Positions 8,569 to 16,330 of a DNA stretch of 58,997 nt are shown one piece after another (the first letter of the stretch is position 1; each line of letters opens with the position of its first letter). The notes below the pieces were generated by a model. The model made no database searches. It was given only the letters and a program-made list of their open reading frames with translations, and was not told where the DNA came from. The stretch comes from an uncultured Pelagibacteraceae bacterium (GTDB lineage Bacteria > Pseudomonadota > Alphaproteobacteria > Pelagibacterales > Pelagibacteraceae), in assembly GCA_902587155.1 (NCBI GenBank), contig CACIKE010000007.1, forward strand, positions 1 through 58,997, in the 5' to 3' direction. The position numbers and the translations under genes are program-made.

Positions 8569-10383
8569 TTAGTGTTGTTTGCCAAGGATCGATTTACCAG
8601 CTGGTACACGAACCTCATCAACCATTTTCTGCGTTGCAGCGTTTGGTGCTTGAGTCATTAAACTCACTACAACCATTGCTACTAAGCTGACAGCTGAACC
8701 AAAGATACCAAACGTTAACTGCGTAATTCCTAAGAATCCACTTCCGCCTGTTCTTACCCAAACTAGGTAAGCAGCACCAGAAACTAATCCTAAGAACATA
8801 CCAGCTATAGCACCTTCTTTGTTAGCTCTCTTCCACCATACACCAAGTACAAGTGGGAAGAATAGTCCTGACATCGCAAAGTCAAAAGCCCAGATTACTG
8901 AACCTAAAATACCTTGGATCTCAAGAGCTGCGATTGTTGCTCCTGCAAAACCAATTACTACAAGTAATACCCTTGCAACAACTAGTCTCTTCGCAGTCTC
9001 AGCTTTTGGATCGATGATCTTATAGTAAACATCGTGTGAGATTGCGTTTGCAATTGCTAAAATCAAACCATCGGCTGTTGACATGGCAGCAGCCATACCT
9101 CCAGCAGCAACCAGACCTGAGATTACATATGGTAATCCAGCTATTTCTGGAGTTGCTAACACAACAGCTTTACCACCCATGAAAAACTCATTTAACTCAA
9201 GAGTTCCATTTCCGTTAAAGTCGCTTACAAACATTAAGTTTGCTTGATTCCAGTTTTGATACCAATCTATCGATTGAACTTCAGCTATTGATTTACCGAT
9301 AATACCTGTTGGTAGTGACGGATCAATCAATGACAACTTAGATAGTGTCGCTAACATTGGAGCAGAAGAATAAAGCAAGAAGATAAAGAATAATGACCAA
9401 CCTACCGATTTTCTAGCTGCTTTTACACTTGGTGTAGTGAAATATCTCATCATAACGTGAGGCAATGAAGCTGTTCCCATCATCATCGCTAACGCTAATG
9501 AAATAAATGCCCAAGGTGTTGCGTTCACCGCTGAGTGAGCTTTAGTTATTCCAGCCAAACCTTTTGGTACTTCTTTTAGATTTTCAGCTGAGTTTTTAAC
9601 AAATCCAAACTGAGCCTCTAATTCAGCTATTCTAGAAACTTCATCAGCTAACATGAAGTGAGGGAAGAAACCTGCACCCATTTTGTTACTGATCCAGAAT
9701 ACTGGTAATAAGTAAGCTATGATTAGTACGATATATTGAGCTACCTGTGTCCAAGTTACCCCTCTCATACCGCCGAGCATTGAACAAAGTAAGATACTTA
9801 TTAGTCCAACGTATACAGCGTATTGGAATGGGATATCAAGTGCAACAGATGCAATTGTACCTGTGGCGTTAATTTGTGCAGTCACGTAAGTAAATGAGGC
9901 AACAGTTAAAACTACTACCGCCATAAATCTACTTAAATTACCACCGTATCTTGTACCAATAAAATCTGGAACTGTGTAACAGCCAAATTTTCTTAGGTAA
10001 GGTGCTAAAAGTGATGCAACTAATACATATCCACCAGTCCAACCTACAAGTAGTGCCATATAACCGTAACCTTTGAAGTAAATACCACCTGCCATTGCAA
10101 CGAATGATGCACCAGACATCCAGTCTGCTGCTGTCGCCATTCCGTTGAACACAGTTGGTACTTGTCTTCCAGCTACGTAATACGCATCAGCTTGAGCTGT
10201 ACGTGATAGATAACCAATTATAGCATAGATGGCTACCGTGAAGGCAACGAAACAAATACCAATTGTTTTCGCTGTCATACCCATCTGCTCGGCAATTGAC
10301 ATAATGATTATGAAAGCTAAAAAACCACCTGTATAGATTCCATAAACCTTAGGTAAATTGTCTATAAAATTACCTTTAATCAT
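8569..10383 (-). CDS. Sodium:solute symporter (VC_2705/ActP-like)
   Basis: A 604-aa polytopic membrane protein of the SSS family. Signatures include YVAGRQVPTVFNGMATAADWMSGASF, YLRKFGCYTVPDFIGTRYGG and GLVAAGGMAAAMSTADGLIL, the acetate/cation-type core. Its partner is the DUF4212 protein encoded immediately upstream, and acetyl-CoA synthetase lies 1 kb away, so acetate or another short carboxylate is a reasonable substrate guess. An EF-hand-like loop occurs at D388-E399 (DFNGNGTLELNE) between membrane segments. Base composition is richer in G+C than the neighbours, as expected for a highly expressed gene. Confidence 0.88.
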   Translation of the reverse strand: MIKGNFIDNLPKVYGIYTGGFLAFIIIMSIAEQMGMTAKTIGICFVAFTVAIYAIIGYLSRTAQADAYYVAGRQVPTVFNGMATAADWMSGASFVAMAGGIYFKGYGYMALLVGWTGGYVLVASLLAPYLRKFGCYTVPDFIGTRYGGNLSRFMAVVVLTVASFTYVTAQINATGTIASVALDIPFQYAVYVGLISILLCSMLGGMRGVTWTQVAQYIVLIIAYLLPVFWISNKMGAGFFPHFMLADEVSRIAELEAQFGFVKNSAENLKEVPKGLAGITKAHSAVNATPWAFISLALAMMMGTASLPHVMMRYFTTPSVKAARKSVGWSLFFIFLLYSSAPMLATLSKLSLIDPSLPTGIIGKSIAEVQSIDWYQNWNQANLMFVSDFNGNGTLELNEFFMGGKAVVLATPEIAGLPYVISGLVAAGGMAAAMSTADGLILAIANAISHDVYYKIIDPKAETAKRLVVARVLLVVIGFAGATIAALEIQGILGSVIWAFDFAMSGLFFPLVLGVWWKRANKEGAIAGMFLGLVSGAAYLVWVRTGGSGFLGITQLTFGIFGSAVSLVAMVVVSLMTQAPNAATQKMVDEVRVPAGKSILGKQH

Positions 10384-10643
10384 TAGTCATCTCCTCTTTC
10401 ACTAAAGCCAAACTCTTCATCAATTTTTTCTTGCCTGTTCGCAAACCAGAAAATCAGTATTACGAAAATTCCAAGAGAACCTTGACATGTGAACCAATAA
10501 GTTAACGGATAACCAAATGGTCCCGTAACTTCGTTCATTTCAGCCCCGAATAGGAAGATGCCAATTGAGAAAACAAACCAAATTGCTAACGTCATCATTA
10601 GCAAACCCTTGGATTTTTCCCAGTGTTGTTCTTGTTTTGACAT
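10383..10643 (-). CDS. DUF4212 small subunit of the Na+/solute symporter
   Basis: An 86-aa protein with two membrane helices (LLMMTLAIWFVFSIGIFLFGAEM and TCQGSLGIFVILIFWFANRQ) and the central GPFGYPLTYWFTCQGSLG motif typical of DUF4212, the putative small subunit that accompanies VC_2705-type symporters. It overlaps the start of the symporter gene by one base, so the two are translationally coupled. A purine-rich ribosome-binding site (GAGAGAGG on the minus strand) precedes its ATG by a few bases. Confidence 0.9.
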   Translation of the reverse strand: MSKQEQHWEKSKGLLMMTLAIWFVFSIGIFLFGAEMNEVTGPFGYPLTYWFTCQGSLGIFVILIFWFANRQEKIDEEFGFSERGDD

Positions 10644-10747
10644 TTATACCTCTCTCTTTTTAGTTATAACTGGCGAAAACCATAACCATTATGAAATAGA
10701 TTTAAAGTGTTAAAATTGGTAAATTTACTAGCCTTTTCAATTTATAA

Positions 10748-11392
10748 GTGTCAAAAATAGGGCTTTTTATGGGAAAATACAAATTAACGTGGAGAGACTT
10801 AACTTGGCATGATTTTAAGACTTATCTTTTCGCCATGTTCAAAGCTTTCATCCCAAAGGGGAAAATTAGCAATTTGGATGAGCTTGAAACGTTTATTCAA
10901 ACAAAATCTGCCTGGGTGAGCCAGGTCACTCTTTACGGCTATCTTAAAACGAGGATGGGAACTAGGTACGTTCTTCATTTTGAGAATGATACTTTTATGG
11001 ACTCAGTAAACTTGGCTAAGTGGAATATTTATGCAGTTGCTCTTCAAGATCTTACATTGTTTACATTTTCAAAACTGAAAGCAAATTTTAATTATCAAGA
11101 TACAGAAAAAGCAAAAGAAATTTTTTTAAAAATTTTAGATGACGAAACATCAAATAAGATGCCGATTGATATTGTAGAAAATGCAAAAAAAAGTTTTGAT
11201 GAAAGAATACAAAATATTAATTGGGATGATTATCATAATGATTTACCATTTAATCCAAGTGCGTTATCTTTGTATAAGTGGGCACCAATTGCAGAAGATT
11301 TAAAAACTTTAGATCGTAAAATTGTTCTCAATTCAGTGATTTTAAAATGGGATGTTGTAAAAAAAGAATTTAATGAAAGAATAAAATTTTAG
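10748..11392 (+). CDS. Conserved hypothetical protein, 214 aa
   Basis: I do not recognise a named family. The protein is soluble-looking and aromatic-rich, with [46 protein letters not shown] in the first half and [34 protein letters not shown] in the second. The GTG at 10748 gives [13 protein letters not shown]; an ATG at 10769 (MGKYKL) is an alternative start. It is transcribed divergently from the symporter operon and converges with acs, overlapping it by 4 bases. Its place between two acetate-related units hints at a metabolic link, but nothing in its sequence proves this. Confidence 0.7.
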   Translation: MSKIGLFMGKYKLTWRDLTWHDFKTYLFAMFKAFIPKGKISNLDELETFIQTKSAWVSQVTLYGYLKTRMGTRYVLHFENDTFMDSVNLAKWNIYAVALQDLTLFTFSKLKANFNYQDTEKAKEIFLKILDDETSNKMPIDIVENAKKSFDERIQNINWDDYHNDLPFNPSALSLYKWAPIAEDLKTLDRKIVLNSVILKWDVVKKEFNERIKF

Positions 11393-13476
11393 ATATTTTT
11401 TCTATTTTCAACTAAGCTATCGACTACACCTGGATCAGCAAGAGTAGTTGTATCACCTAGTTGTCCATGCTCATTTGCTGCAATCTTTCGTAAAATTCTT
11501 CTCATAATTTTTCCAGATCTTGTTTTTGGAAGCCCTGGGGTAAAATGAATTAGATCTGGTGTTGCCAATGGTCCTATTTGTTTTCTCACCCAAAGTTTTA
11601 GTTCTCTGTCCAAATCGCCCGTCTCACTCTCTCCAGCGTTTAAAGTAACATAACAGTACAACCCATTTCCTTTGATATCATGAGGATATCCAACCACAGC
11701 AGCCTCAGCTACTTTGGGATGGGCAACAAAGGCACTTTCAATTTCAGCAGTACCAAGGTTATGACCAGAGACAATAATTACATCATCAACTCTACCAGTT
11801 ATCCAATAATAGCCATCTTTATCTCTTTTACATCCATCTCCAGTGAAATATTTTCCATCAAACTGTGAAAAATATGTATCAATAAATCTTTGATGATCAC
11901 CATAAACTGTTCTCATTTGACCAGGCCAAGATTGCGCTATACAAAGTCTTCCTTCACCTTCACCTTTTATTTCTTTACCGTGTTTATCTACAAGCACCGG
12001 CTTTATTCCATAAAAAGGTTTTGTTGCTGAACCAGGTTTAAGTGGAATAGCTCCAGTTTGTGGCGCTATAAGAATTCCACCCGTCTCTGTTTGCCACCAT
12101 GTATCGACTATTGGACATTTTGAATTACCAACAGTTTTGTAATACCACATCCATGCTTCTGGATTTATAGGTTCTCCAACAGTTCCTAATAATTTTAGAG
12201 ATTTTCTAGTAGTTTTATTAACTGGGCCATCACCTTCTCTCATCAAGGCTCTTATAGCTGTTGGCGCTGTATAAAAAGTATTTACTTTATATTTGTCTAC
12301 AATCTGCCACCACCTTGAACTATCAGGGTAATTAGGAACACCTTCAAACATAATGGTTGTTGCGCCATTAGCCAATGGTCCATAAATTATATAGCTATGA
12401 CCAGTTACCCATCCAATATCTGCTGTACACCAATAAATGTCATTCGGTTTATAATTGAAAACATATTGATGAGTCATAGAAGCATAAACCATATATCCTC
12501 CAGTGGTATGTAATACTCCTTTAGGTTTACCGGTTGATCCTGATGTATAGAGAATAAATAAAGGATCCTCTGCACTCATTTCCTCAGGCTCACAATAATT
12601 TGGTACATCTTTAATTAAATCGTGATACCAAACATCTCGACCTTGTTCCCAATAAACATAATTACCAGTTCTTTTAACTACAATACATTTTTTTACATCT
12701 GGACAATTAGATAAAGCTTCATCTGTCGTTGCTTTTAAAGGAATAGTTTTACCTCCTCTTACTCCCTCATCAGCAGTAATTATATATTCTGATTTACAAT
12801 CATTCACTCTTCCTGAAATTGACTCTGCAGAGAAGCCACCAAAAATTATTGAGTGGATGGCGCCTATTCTTGCACAAGCTAACATCAGTATTGCTAATTC
12901 AGGGATCATCGTCAAATAAATAGTGACACGGTCGCCTTTTTGTATCCCTAGTTTTTTTAGACCATTAGCAGCTTTTGAAACTTTTTGATGTAATTGTTTA
13001 TAAGAAATTTTTTGAGTATCTTTAGGATCATCACCTACCCATATAATTGCAGTTTTATCTTTTTTGTCTCTTAAATGACGATCAATACAGTTTGCAGATG
13101 CATTTAAAGTACCATCTTCAAACCATTTAATTCTTACTTCGTCCTTACTATATTTGACATCTTTAATTTTTTTGTAAGGTTTTATCCAAGTAATTCTCTT
13201 TCCTTCTTTTTTCCAAAATGAATTATTATTTTTAATAGAATCAGAATATTTTTTTTGATATTGAGCTTTATTTGCTAAACTTCTTTTTATCCATTCAGGT
13301 TTTGTTTTAATAACTTGATCGTTAGATGATGTTTTATCGTCATTTTTCTTTTTAGATCTTTTGGCCGTAGGTCTTTTAGTTTTTGAGGCTCTTTTTATTT
13401 TACTTCTTTTTTTTGAAGATTTTTTTTTCCTTGTCTTTTTGGTTTTTTTCTTTTTTGATTTCTTTTTTTTTGGCAT
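11389..13476 (-). CDS. acs: Acetyl-CoA synthetase with lysine-rich N-terminal tail
   Basis: A 695-aa AMP-forming acetate:CoA ligase. Core motifs: [23 protein letters not shown] (AMP binding), [18 protein letters not shown] and, near the C-terminus, [15 protein letters not shown], whose SGK lysine is the site acetylated to inactivate Acs in other bacteria. The catalytic protein begins around residue 60 ([20 protein letters not shown]). Before it lies a tail in which 28 of the first 44 residues are Lys or Arg, with no internal methionine that could serve as an alternative ATG start. The gene lies 8 bases after the EVE-domain gene and is probably in its operon. Confidence 0.95.
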   Translation of the reverse strand: MPKKKKSKKKKTKKTRKKKSSKKRSKIKRASKTKRPTAKRSKKKNDDKTSSNDQVIKTKPEWIKRSLANKAQYQKKYSDSIKNNNSFWKKEGKRITWIKPYKKIKDVKYSKDEVRIKWFEDGTLNASANCIDRHLRDKKDKTAIIWVGDDPKDTQKISYKQLHQKVSKAANGLKKLGIQKGDRVTIYLTMIPELAILMLACARIGAIHSIIFGGFSAESISGRVNDCKSEYIITADEGVRGGKTIPLKATTDEALSNCPDVKKCIVVKRTGNYVYWEQGRDVWYHDLIKDVPNYCEPEEMSAEDPLFILYTSGSTGKPKGVLHTTGGYMVYASMTHQYVFNYKPNDIYWCTADIGWVTGHSYIIYGPLANGATTIMFEGVPNYPDSSRWWQIVDKYKVNTFYTAPTAIRALMREGDGPVNKTTRKSLKLLGTVGEPINPEAWMWYYKTVGNSKCPIVDTWWQTETGGILIAPQTGAIPLKPGSATKPFYGIKPVLVDKHGKEIKGEGEGRLCIAQSWPGQMRTVYGDHQRFIDTYFSQFDGKYFTGDGCKRDKDGYYWITGRVDDVIIVSGHNLGTAEIESAFVAHPKVAEAAVVGYPHDIKGNGLYCYVTLNAGESETGDLDRELKLWVRKQIGPLATPDLIHFTPGLPKTRSGKIMRRILRKIAANEHGQLGDTTTLADPGVVDSLVENRKNI

Positions 13477-13484
13477 TTTTTTTA

Positions 13485-13895
13485 TTATTTACTCATTTTA
13501 TTTAAAATCTTCCAGCTTTTAGAGTCAATAGGCATTACAGATAATCTACTTTGTTTAATTAAAGATAAATGGCTTAAATCCTTGTTTTTTTTAATTTGCT
13601 CTAAAGACACAGGATTATCAAGTCTTTTCAAAAACTTAACAGTCACTGCAACAAATCTCCCTGATTTGTCTGTTTTATCAACGTAATGTTCTTTGACAAC
13701 TTCTACTATTCCAACAATTTCTTTTCCAATATTTGAGTGATAAAAAAAACATTGATCACCCTTTTTCATATTTTTTAAATTCTTAGCTGCTTGATAGTTT
13801 CTTACACCGTCCCAGGGCGCTCCTTTTTCACCAGCTTTTTTTTGTTGATCAATTGACCAAACGTCAGGCTCTGATTTAAGTAACCAGTACTTCAT
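13485..13895 (-). CDS. EVE-domain protein
   Basis: A 136-aa EVE (PUA-like) protein. [59 protein letters not shown] and [13 protein letters not shown] are family hallmarks. EVE domains bind modified nucleobases in DNA or RNA, and some accompany restriction systems. This small stand-alone form is also a housekeeping neighbour of tsaD in alphaproteobacteria. Its first seven codons are duplicated, slightly diverged, at 16310-16330 beside tsaD, which implies that the intervening island was inserted at this junction. The gene itself looks intact and is followed by acs. Confidence 0.92.
   Translation of the reverse strand: MKYWLLKSEPDVWSIDQQKKAGEKGAPWDGVRNYQAAKNLKNMKKGDQCFFYHSNIGKEIVGIVEVVKEHYVDKTDKSGRFVAVTVKFLKRLDNPVSLEQIKKNKDLSHLSLIKQSRLSVMPIDSKSWKILNKMSK
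13875..13895. repeat. Left copy of 21-bp imperfect direct repeat (EVE gene 5' end)
   Basis: These 21 bases encode the first seven codons of the EVE-domain gene (MKYWLLK). They match 19 of 21 bases of 16310-16330 in the same orientation. The two copies bracket the restriction-modification island. Confidence 0.8.
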
Positions 13896-13966
13896 CTAAT
13901 TGTTTCTCCAGTATTTGCTTATTTTTTGAATCATCGGTGTTTCATTTTCCTTGGTTTTTTTCTAAC

Positions 13967-13993
13967 TCGTACTATGCAACGTACTATGCATTT
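13967..13993. repeat. Left copy of perfect 27-bp direct repeat flanking the R-M genes
   Basis: Identical to 16184-16210 over all 27 bases and in the same orientation. Each copy consists of two 12-bp iterons, TCGTACTATGCA and ACGTACTATGCA, followed by TTT. The right end of this copy overlaps the stop codon of the restriction endonuclease gene (13992-13994). Confidence 0.9.
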
Positions 13994-14684
13994 AGTTTTT
14001 AACTTTGTTGAATAAAAAAATCCAAATATCAAGTATTAATGAATTTTTGTAATTAACAATTATATTTTCTAATCTATCACTATTTGCTCCTAGCAATTTT
14101 CTTTTCGGATAATTAAATCTTCCTTCCTTATTCTGGTTTGAAATTTTGATTTTATTTTTTTGGCAAAATGTCTCCAATTCATTTAAATTCCAATTCATAA
14201 AGCCCTCTTGAATATCTTTAGATGTTAAATCTAGGTTTGGAAAACCTAAAAATATTTTAAATTTTTCTTTAAAAATCTCTATATGCTTAAAATCAAAAGA
14301 TTTTCTTTTACATATCTCTATTAATTCTACTGGCATCATCCAGCATGTTGCGTCAACTGTTGAAACCCCAAAGAAAAAATCAGCATCTTCTTTTTTTAAT
14401 ATCGCTTCTCTATTTTCAGCAGATCTACTAATTTGTTGACCTGATCTTGATCCAGATGTTACTGTAAATTTTTCTTTTGTAGTTTGTTTAATCTCAATTT
14501 TTATTGATGCATTATTAGCTTCAAACATTCCATCATATTTAGAGTCTCTCCAAAGTGAACGAAGAACGTTAAACCCGCACATCATCAATCTACTAATTGC
14601 CAATTCCTGGCCAGCGTAGCCTATAAGACTTCTGAAGTTCTGTTCATTTGTGATGTTATGTGTTTTTTTAAAATTTACCATCAA
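13992..14684 (-). CDS. Putative type II restriction endonuclease (PD-(D/E)XK)
   Basis: A 230-aa protein directly downstream of a DNA cytosine methyltransferase and overlapping it by 17 bases. Residues around 48-70 read RDSKYDGMFE then ASIKIEIKQTT. The Asp followed by Glu-x-Lys at the end of a beta strand is the PD-(D/E)XK nuclease pattern. TVTSGSRSGQQISRSAENREAI could contribute to DNA binding. I assign the role from this motif together with the coupling to the methyltransferase; the recognition sequence cannot be read from the protein. Its stop codon lies in the left 27-bp repeat. Confidence 0.75.
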   Translation of the reverse strand: MMVNFKKTHNITNEQNFRSLIGYAGQELAISRLMMCGFNVLRSLWRDSKYDGMFEANNASIKIEIKQTTKEKFTVTSGSRSGQQISRSAENREAILKKEDADFFFGVSTVDATCWMMPVELIEICKRKSFDFKHIEIFKEKFKIFLGFPNLDLTSKDIQEGFMNWNLNELETFCQKNKIKISNQNKEGRFNYPKRKLLGANSDRLENIIVNYKNSLILDIWIFLFNKVKN

Positions 14685-15711
14685 TCGAAGGATAGTCTAT
14701 TCCTTCGAAAGTTTTAAGTATTGAATCAAATAAGATTTTGGCACCTTTTACTGGTACAGCCATTCCAATTTGTTTACGAACGCTTTCTTTTGAGCCTTCA
14801 AAAATAAAATTATCTGGGAAAGTTTGCAATCTCGCTCTTTCTCGATTAGTTAGAGCTCTATTTTCCTTCCAATGATAAACATGAGTTCCACCACCACCAC
14901 TTCCAGTGACTGTGTAGGAAGGTTTATTAGGATCTAATCTTCTATAGATTTGACTTATCTTTGCTCCTTTTACATTTAGTCTTAATTTCTTTGGTATATT
15001 AGAATTAAAAGCACTTTTACCAGGTTTAATATACTTTAATCTCTCAATTACTTGCTTTGAGTTTTTAGTTAATTCATTGTTATGAGCATTTGCAGGTATG
15101 TTGCTTAAAGCTTCTTTAGCAGTCATTGTTTTGTAATTTGGTTTTGGAACTTTAAATTTGAGATTTAATTCTTTTTTAATACCAACAATAATAATTCTAT
15201 GACGAGCTTGAGGAATTCCGTATTCTTCGAATTTATATTTGTGAACAGTTAAATTGTAACCTTTTCCACCTTTTTCTAAATCAGCAAGAATTTTCTTAAA
15301 TGCCTTTCCTTCATTGGAACTACTTATTCCTCCTACATTTTCTGCAACAAACCACTTTGGATGATATCGATTAATTAATTCAACACCATAAGAGTATAGA
15401 GGACCAAACTTACCTTTAAAACCCAAGTGTTCCCCAACATTACTAAAATCGTTGCAAGGAAATCCGTAGGCAAAGCAATCGAATTTTGGAAGAATAATTT
15501 TTTTTTTATCAACCAGATTAAAAAAATTTTCTACTTTTTCACAAAAAACAGCTTTAGTTTTAATGTTTCTTTTATAGGTATTACAGGAGTCCCGGTCATA
15601 ATCTGATGCCCAAGCATGTTCTATTAAGCTACCCTTTACTTTACTTAATCCTGCACCGTAGCCCATACCACCAGGCCCACTAAAAAATTCTGCAAGTTTG
15701 AATCGAAACAT
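14668..15711 (-). CDS. DNA (cytosine-5)-methyltransferase
   Basis: A 347-aa C5-methyltransferase with motifs in canonical order: I (LAEFFSGPGGMGYGAG), IV (AYGFPCNDFSNVGE with the catalytic Cys of PC), VI (WFAVENVGG-like; the bases encode FVAENVGG), VIII (IPQARHRIIIVG), a target-recognition region ending YTVTGSGGGGTHVYHW, IX (LTNRERARLQTFPDNF) and X (KQIGMAVPVKGAKI). Motif IV has PCND instead of the usual PCQ, and X has GMAVP instead of GNAVP. It should protect DNA from the overlapping endonuclease. A small hairpin lies just before its start codon. Confidence 0.92.
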   Translation of the reverse strand: MFRFKLAEFFSGPGGMGYGAGLSKVKGSLIEHAWASDYDRDSCNTYKRNIKTKAVFCEKVENFFNLVDKKKIILPKFDCFAYGFPCNDFSNVGEHLGFKGKFGPLYSYGVELINRYHPKWFVAENVGGISSSNEGKAFKKILADLEKGGKGYNLTVHKYKFEEYGIPQARHRIIIVGIKKELNLKFKVPKPNYKTMTAKEALSNIPANAHNNELTKNSKQVIERLKYIKPGKSAFNSNIPKKLRLNVKGAKISQIYRRLDPNKPSYTVTGSGGGGTHVYHWKENRALTNRERARLQTFPDNFIFEGSKESVRKQIGMAVPVKGAKILFDSILKTFEGIDYPSIDGKF

Positions 15712-15713
15712 AA

Positions 15714-15761
15714 AGTGTTTATTACACTAAACAAAAAAATTTGCAGCTAAAAATATTAGCT
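15714..15761 (-). promoter_or_regulatory. Two hairpins in the leader of the methyltransferase gene
   Basis: Reading on the minus strand, AGCTAA (15756-15761 arm) pairs with TTAGCT (15745-15750 arm) and is followed by a seven-base T run, which resembles a weak terminator after the unknown upstream gene. Then AGTGT (15724-15728 arm) pairs with ACACT (15714-15718 arm), ending 2 bases before the methyltransferase ATG at 15711. This second hairpin would cover the ribosome-binding region or serve as an operator. Inference from sequence only. Confidence 0.4.
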
Positions 15762-15763
15762 TA

Positions 15764-16231
15764 TTACAAGTCGTCATTGTTCCATGTAAAGAGGTCTGCT
15801 TCAAAAGGTATATTTCTAAATTTTAAAAGTGCCTTGTATTTTTCTAGTCTATATTCTTTTTTAGCATCTTTTAAATAACTGAGTATCTGGTCATAGGTTA
15901 ATCCACCCAATTTATCCTTTTTTACGTCTACATATTCTTCATATTCCATTCCACAAATTGCATATCCTTTTTTGGGATCAATATGCTCTGAATAACTAAT
16001 TGAGTCATGAGTTTCGCTCAACTCATCATAATAATGAGCAATTTGATTTTCAGATTCGAAAAGGCGATCCCTTCTATAATCGAATAGTTCTAATTGCATA
16101 TGTTTCGAGTTATTAAAATTCTGAATACAAACTTTAACAATTATTAATATAACAATTAATAATGGCGAAAATTTGAGTAAGTTTCGTACTATGCAACGTA
16201 CTATGCATTTGCTGATTACAATTAGCTTCAA
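15764..16231 (-). CDS. Unknown protein encoded in the restriction-modification island
   Basis: I do not recognise it. The longest reading is 155 aa. It begins MKLIVISKCIVRCIVRN, where CIVRCIVR is the translation of the right-hand 27-bp repeat, and continues into a hydrophobic run (LLKFSPLLIVILIIVKVCI). An internal ATG at 16099 gives a soluble 111-aa protein starting MQLELFDYRRDRLFESEN, with acidic and aromatic patches and a charged helix LSYLKDAKKEYRLEKYKALLKF near the end. The internal start seems at least as likely, because the first 44 residues depend on repeat sequence. Position upstream of the methyltransferase suggests a regulator or accessory R-M protein, unproven. Confidence 0.5.
   Translation of the reverse strand: MKLIVISKCIVRCIVRNLLKFSPLLIVILIIVKVCIQNFNNSKHMQLELFDYRRDRLFESENQIAHYYDELSETHDSISYSEHIDPKKGYAICGMEYEEYVDVKKDKLGGLTYDQILSYLKDAKKEYRLEKYKALLKFRNIPFEADLFTWNNDDL
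16184..16210. repeat. Right copy of perfect 27-bp direct repeat flanking the R-M genes
   Basis: Identical to 13967-13993. It again carries the two 12-bp iterons in the same orientation. It lies inside the longest reading frame of the unknown island gene, just downstream of that frame's possible ATG at 16231. Confidence 0.9.
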
Positions 16232-16285
16232 TCAACATTTTTAATTGTAAAGATAAGGTAAAGGTTAGTGGGAGTCGGTAGAGTC

Positions 16286-16330
16286 TTAACGATGTATCAC
16301 AAGTGTTGGTTTAAGTAACCAGTATTGCAT
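16286..16330 (-). pseudogene. Remnant 5' end of an EVE-domain gene beside tsaD
   Basis: On the minus strand an ATG at 16330 overlaps the tsaD stop codon as TAATG and opens MQYWLLKPTLVIHR before a stop. The first seven residues match the intact EVE protein (MKYWLLK) except the second, and the DNA matches 19 of 21 bases; after that similarity is lost. The simplest reading is that tsaD and an EVE gene were once translationally coupled, and that arrival of the R-M island left this stump while supplying or sparing a full copy at 13485-13895. Confidence 0.65.
16310..16330. repeat. Right copy of 21-bp imperfect direct repeat (EVE gene 5' end)
   Basis: Matches 13875-13895 at 19 of 21 positions in the same orientation and marks the right edge of the inferred island. 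Confidence 0.8.

Larger units (their letters stand above)
13896..16309. mobile_element. Restriction-modification island between tsaD and the EVE gene
   Basis: About 2.4 kb separates two copies of the EVE gene 5' end and holds a type II restriction endonuclease, its cytosine methyltransferase and one unknown gene, all on the minus strand. A nested, perfect 27-bp direct repeat (13967-13993 and 16184-16210) encloses the three genes tightly. No integrase or transposase is present, so movement would have to be by homologous recombination or an enzyme acting in trans. The resident arrangement can be inferred as tsaD directly overlapping the EVE gene (TAATG). Boundaries are my inference from the repeats. 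Confidence 0.55.

Noticed and set aside
13440-13476. Poly-lysine start of acs as a sequencing or frameshift artefact
   Set aside because: The frame is open and continuous into the catalytic domain, with mixed AAA, AAG and AGA-type codons rather than a single homopolymer.
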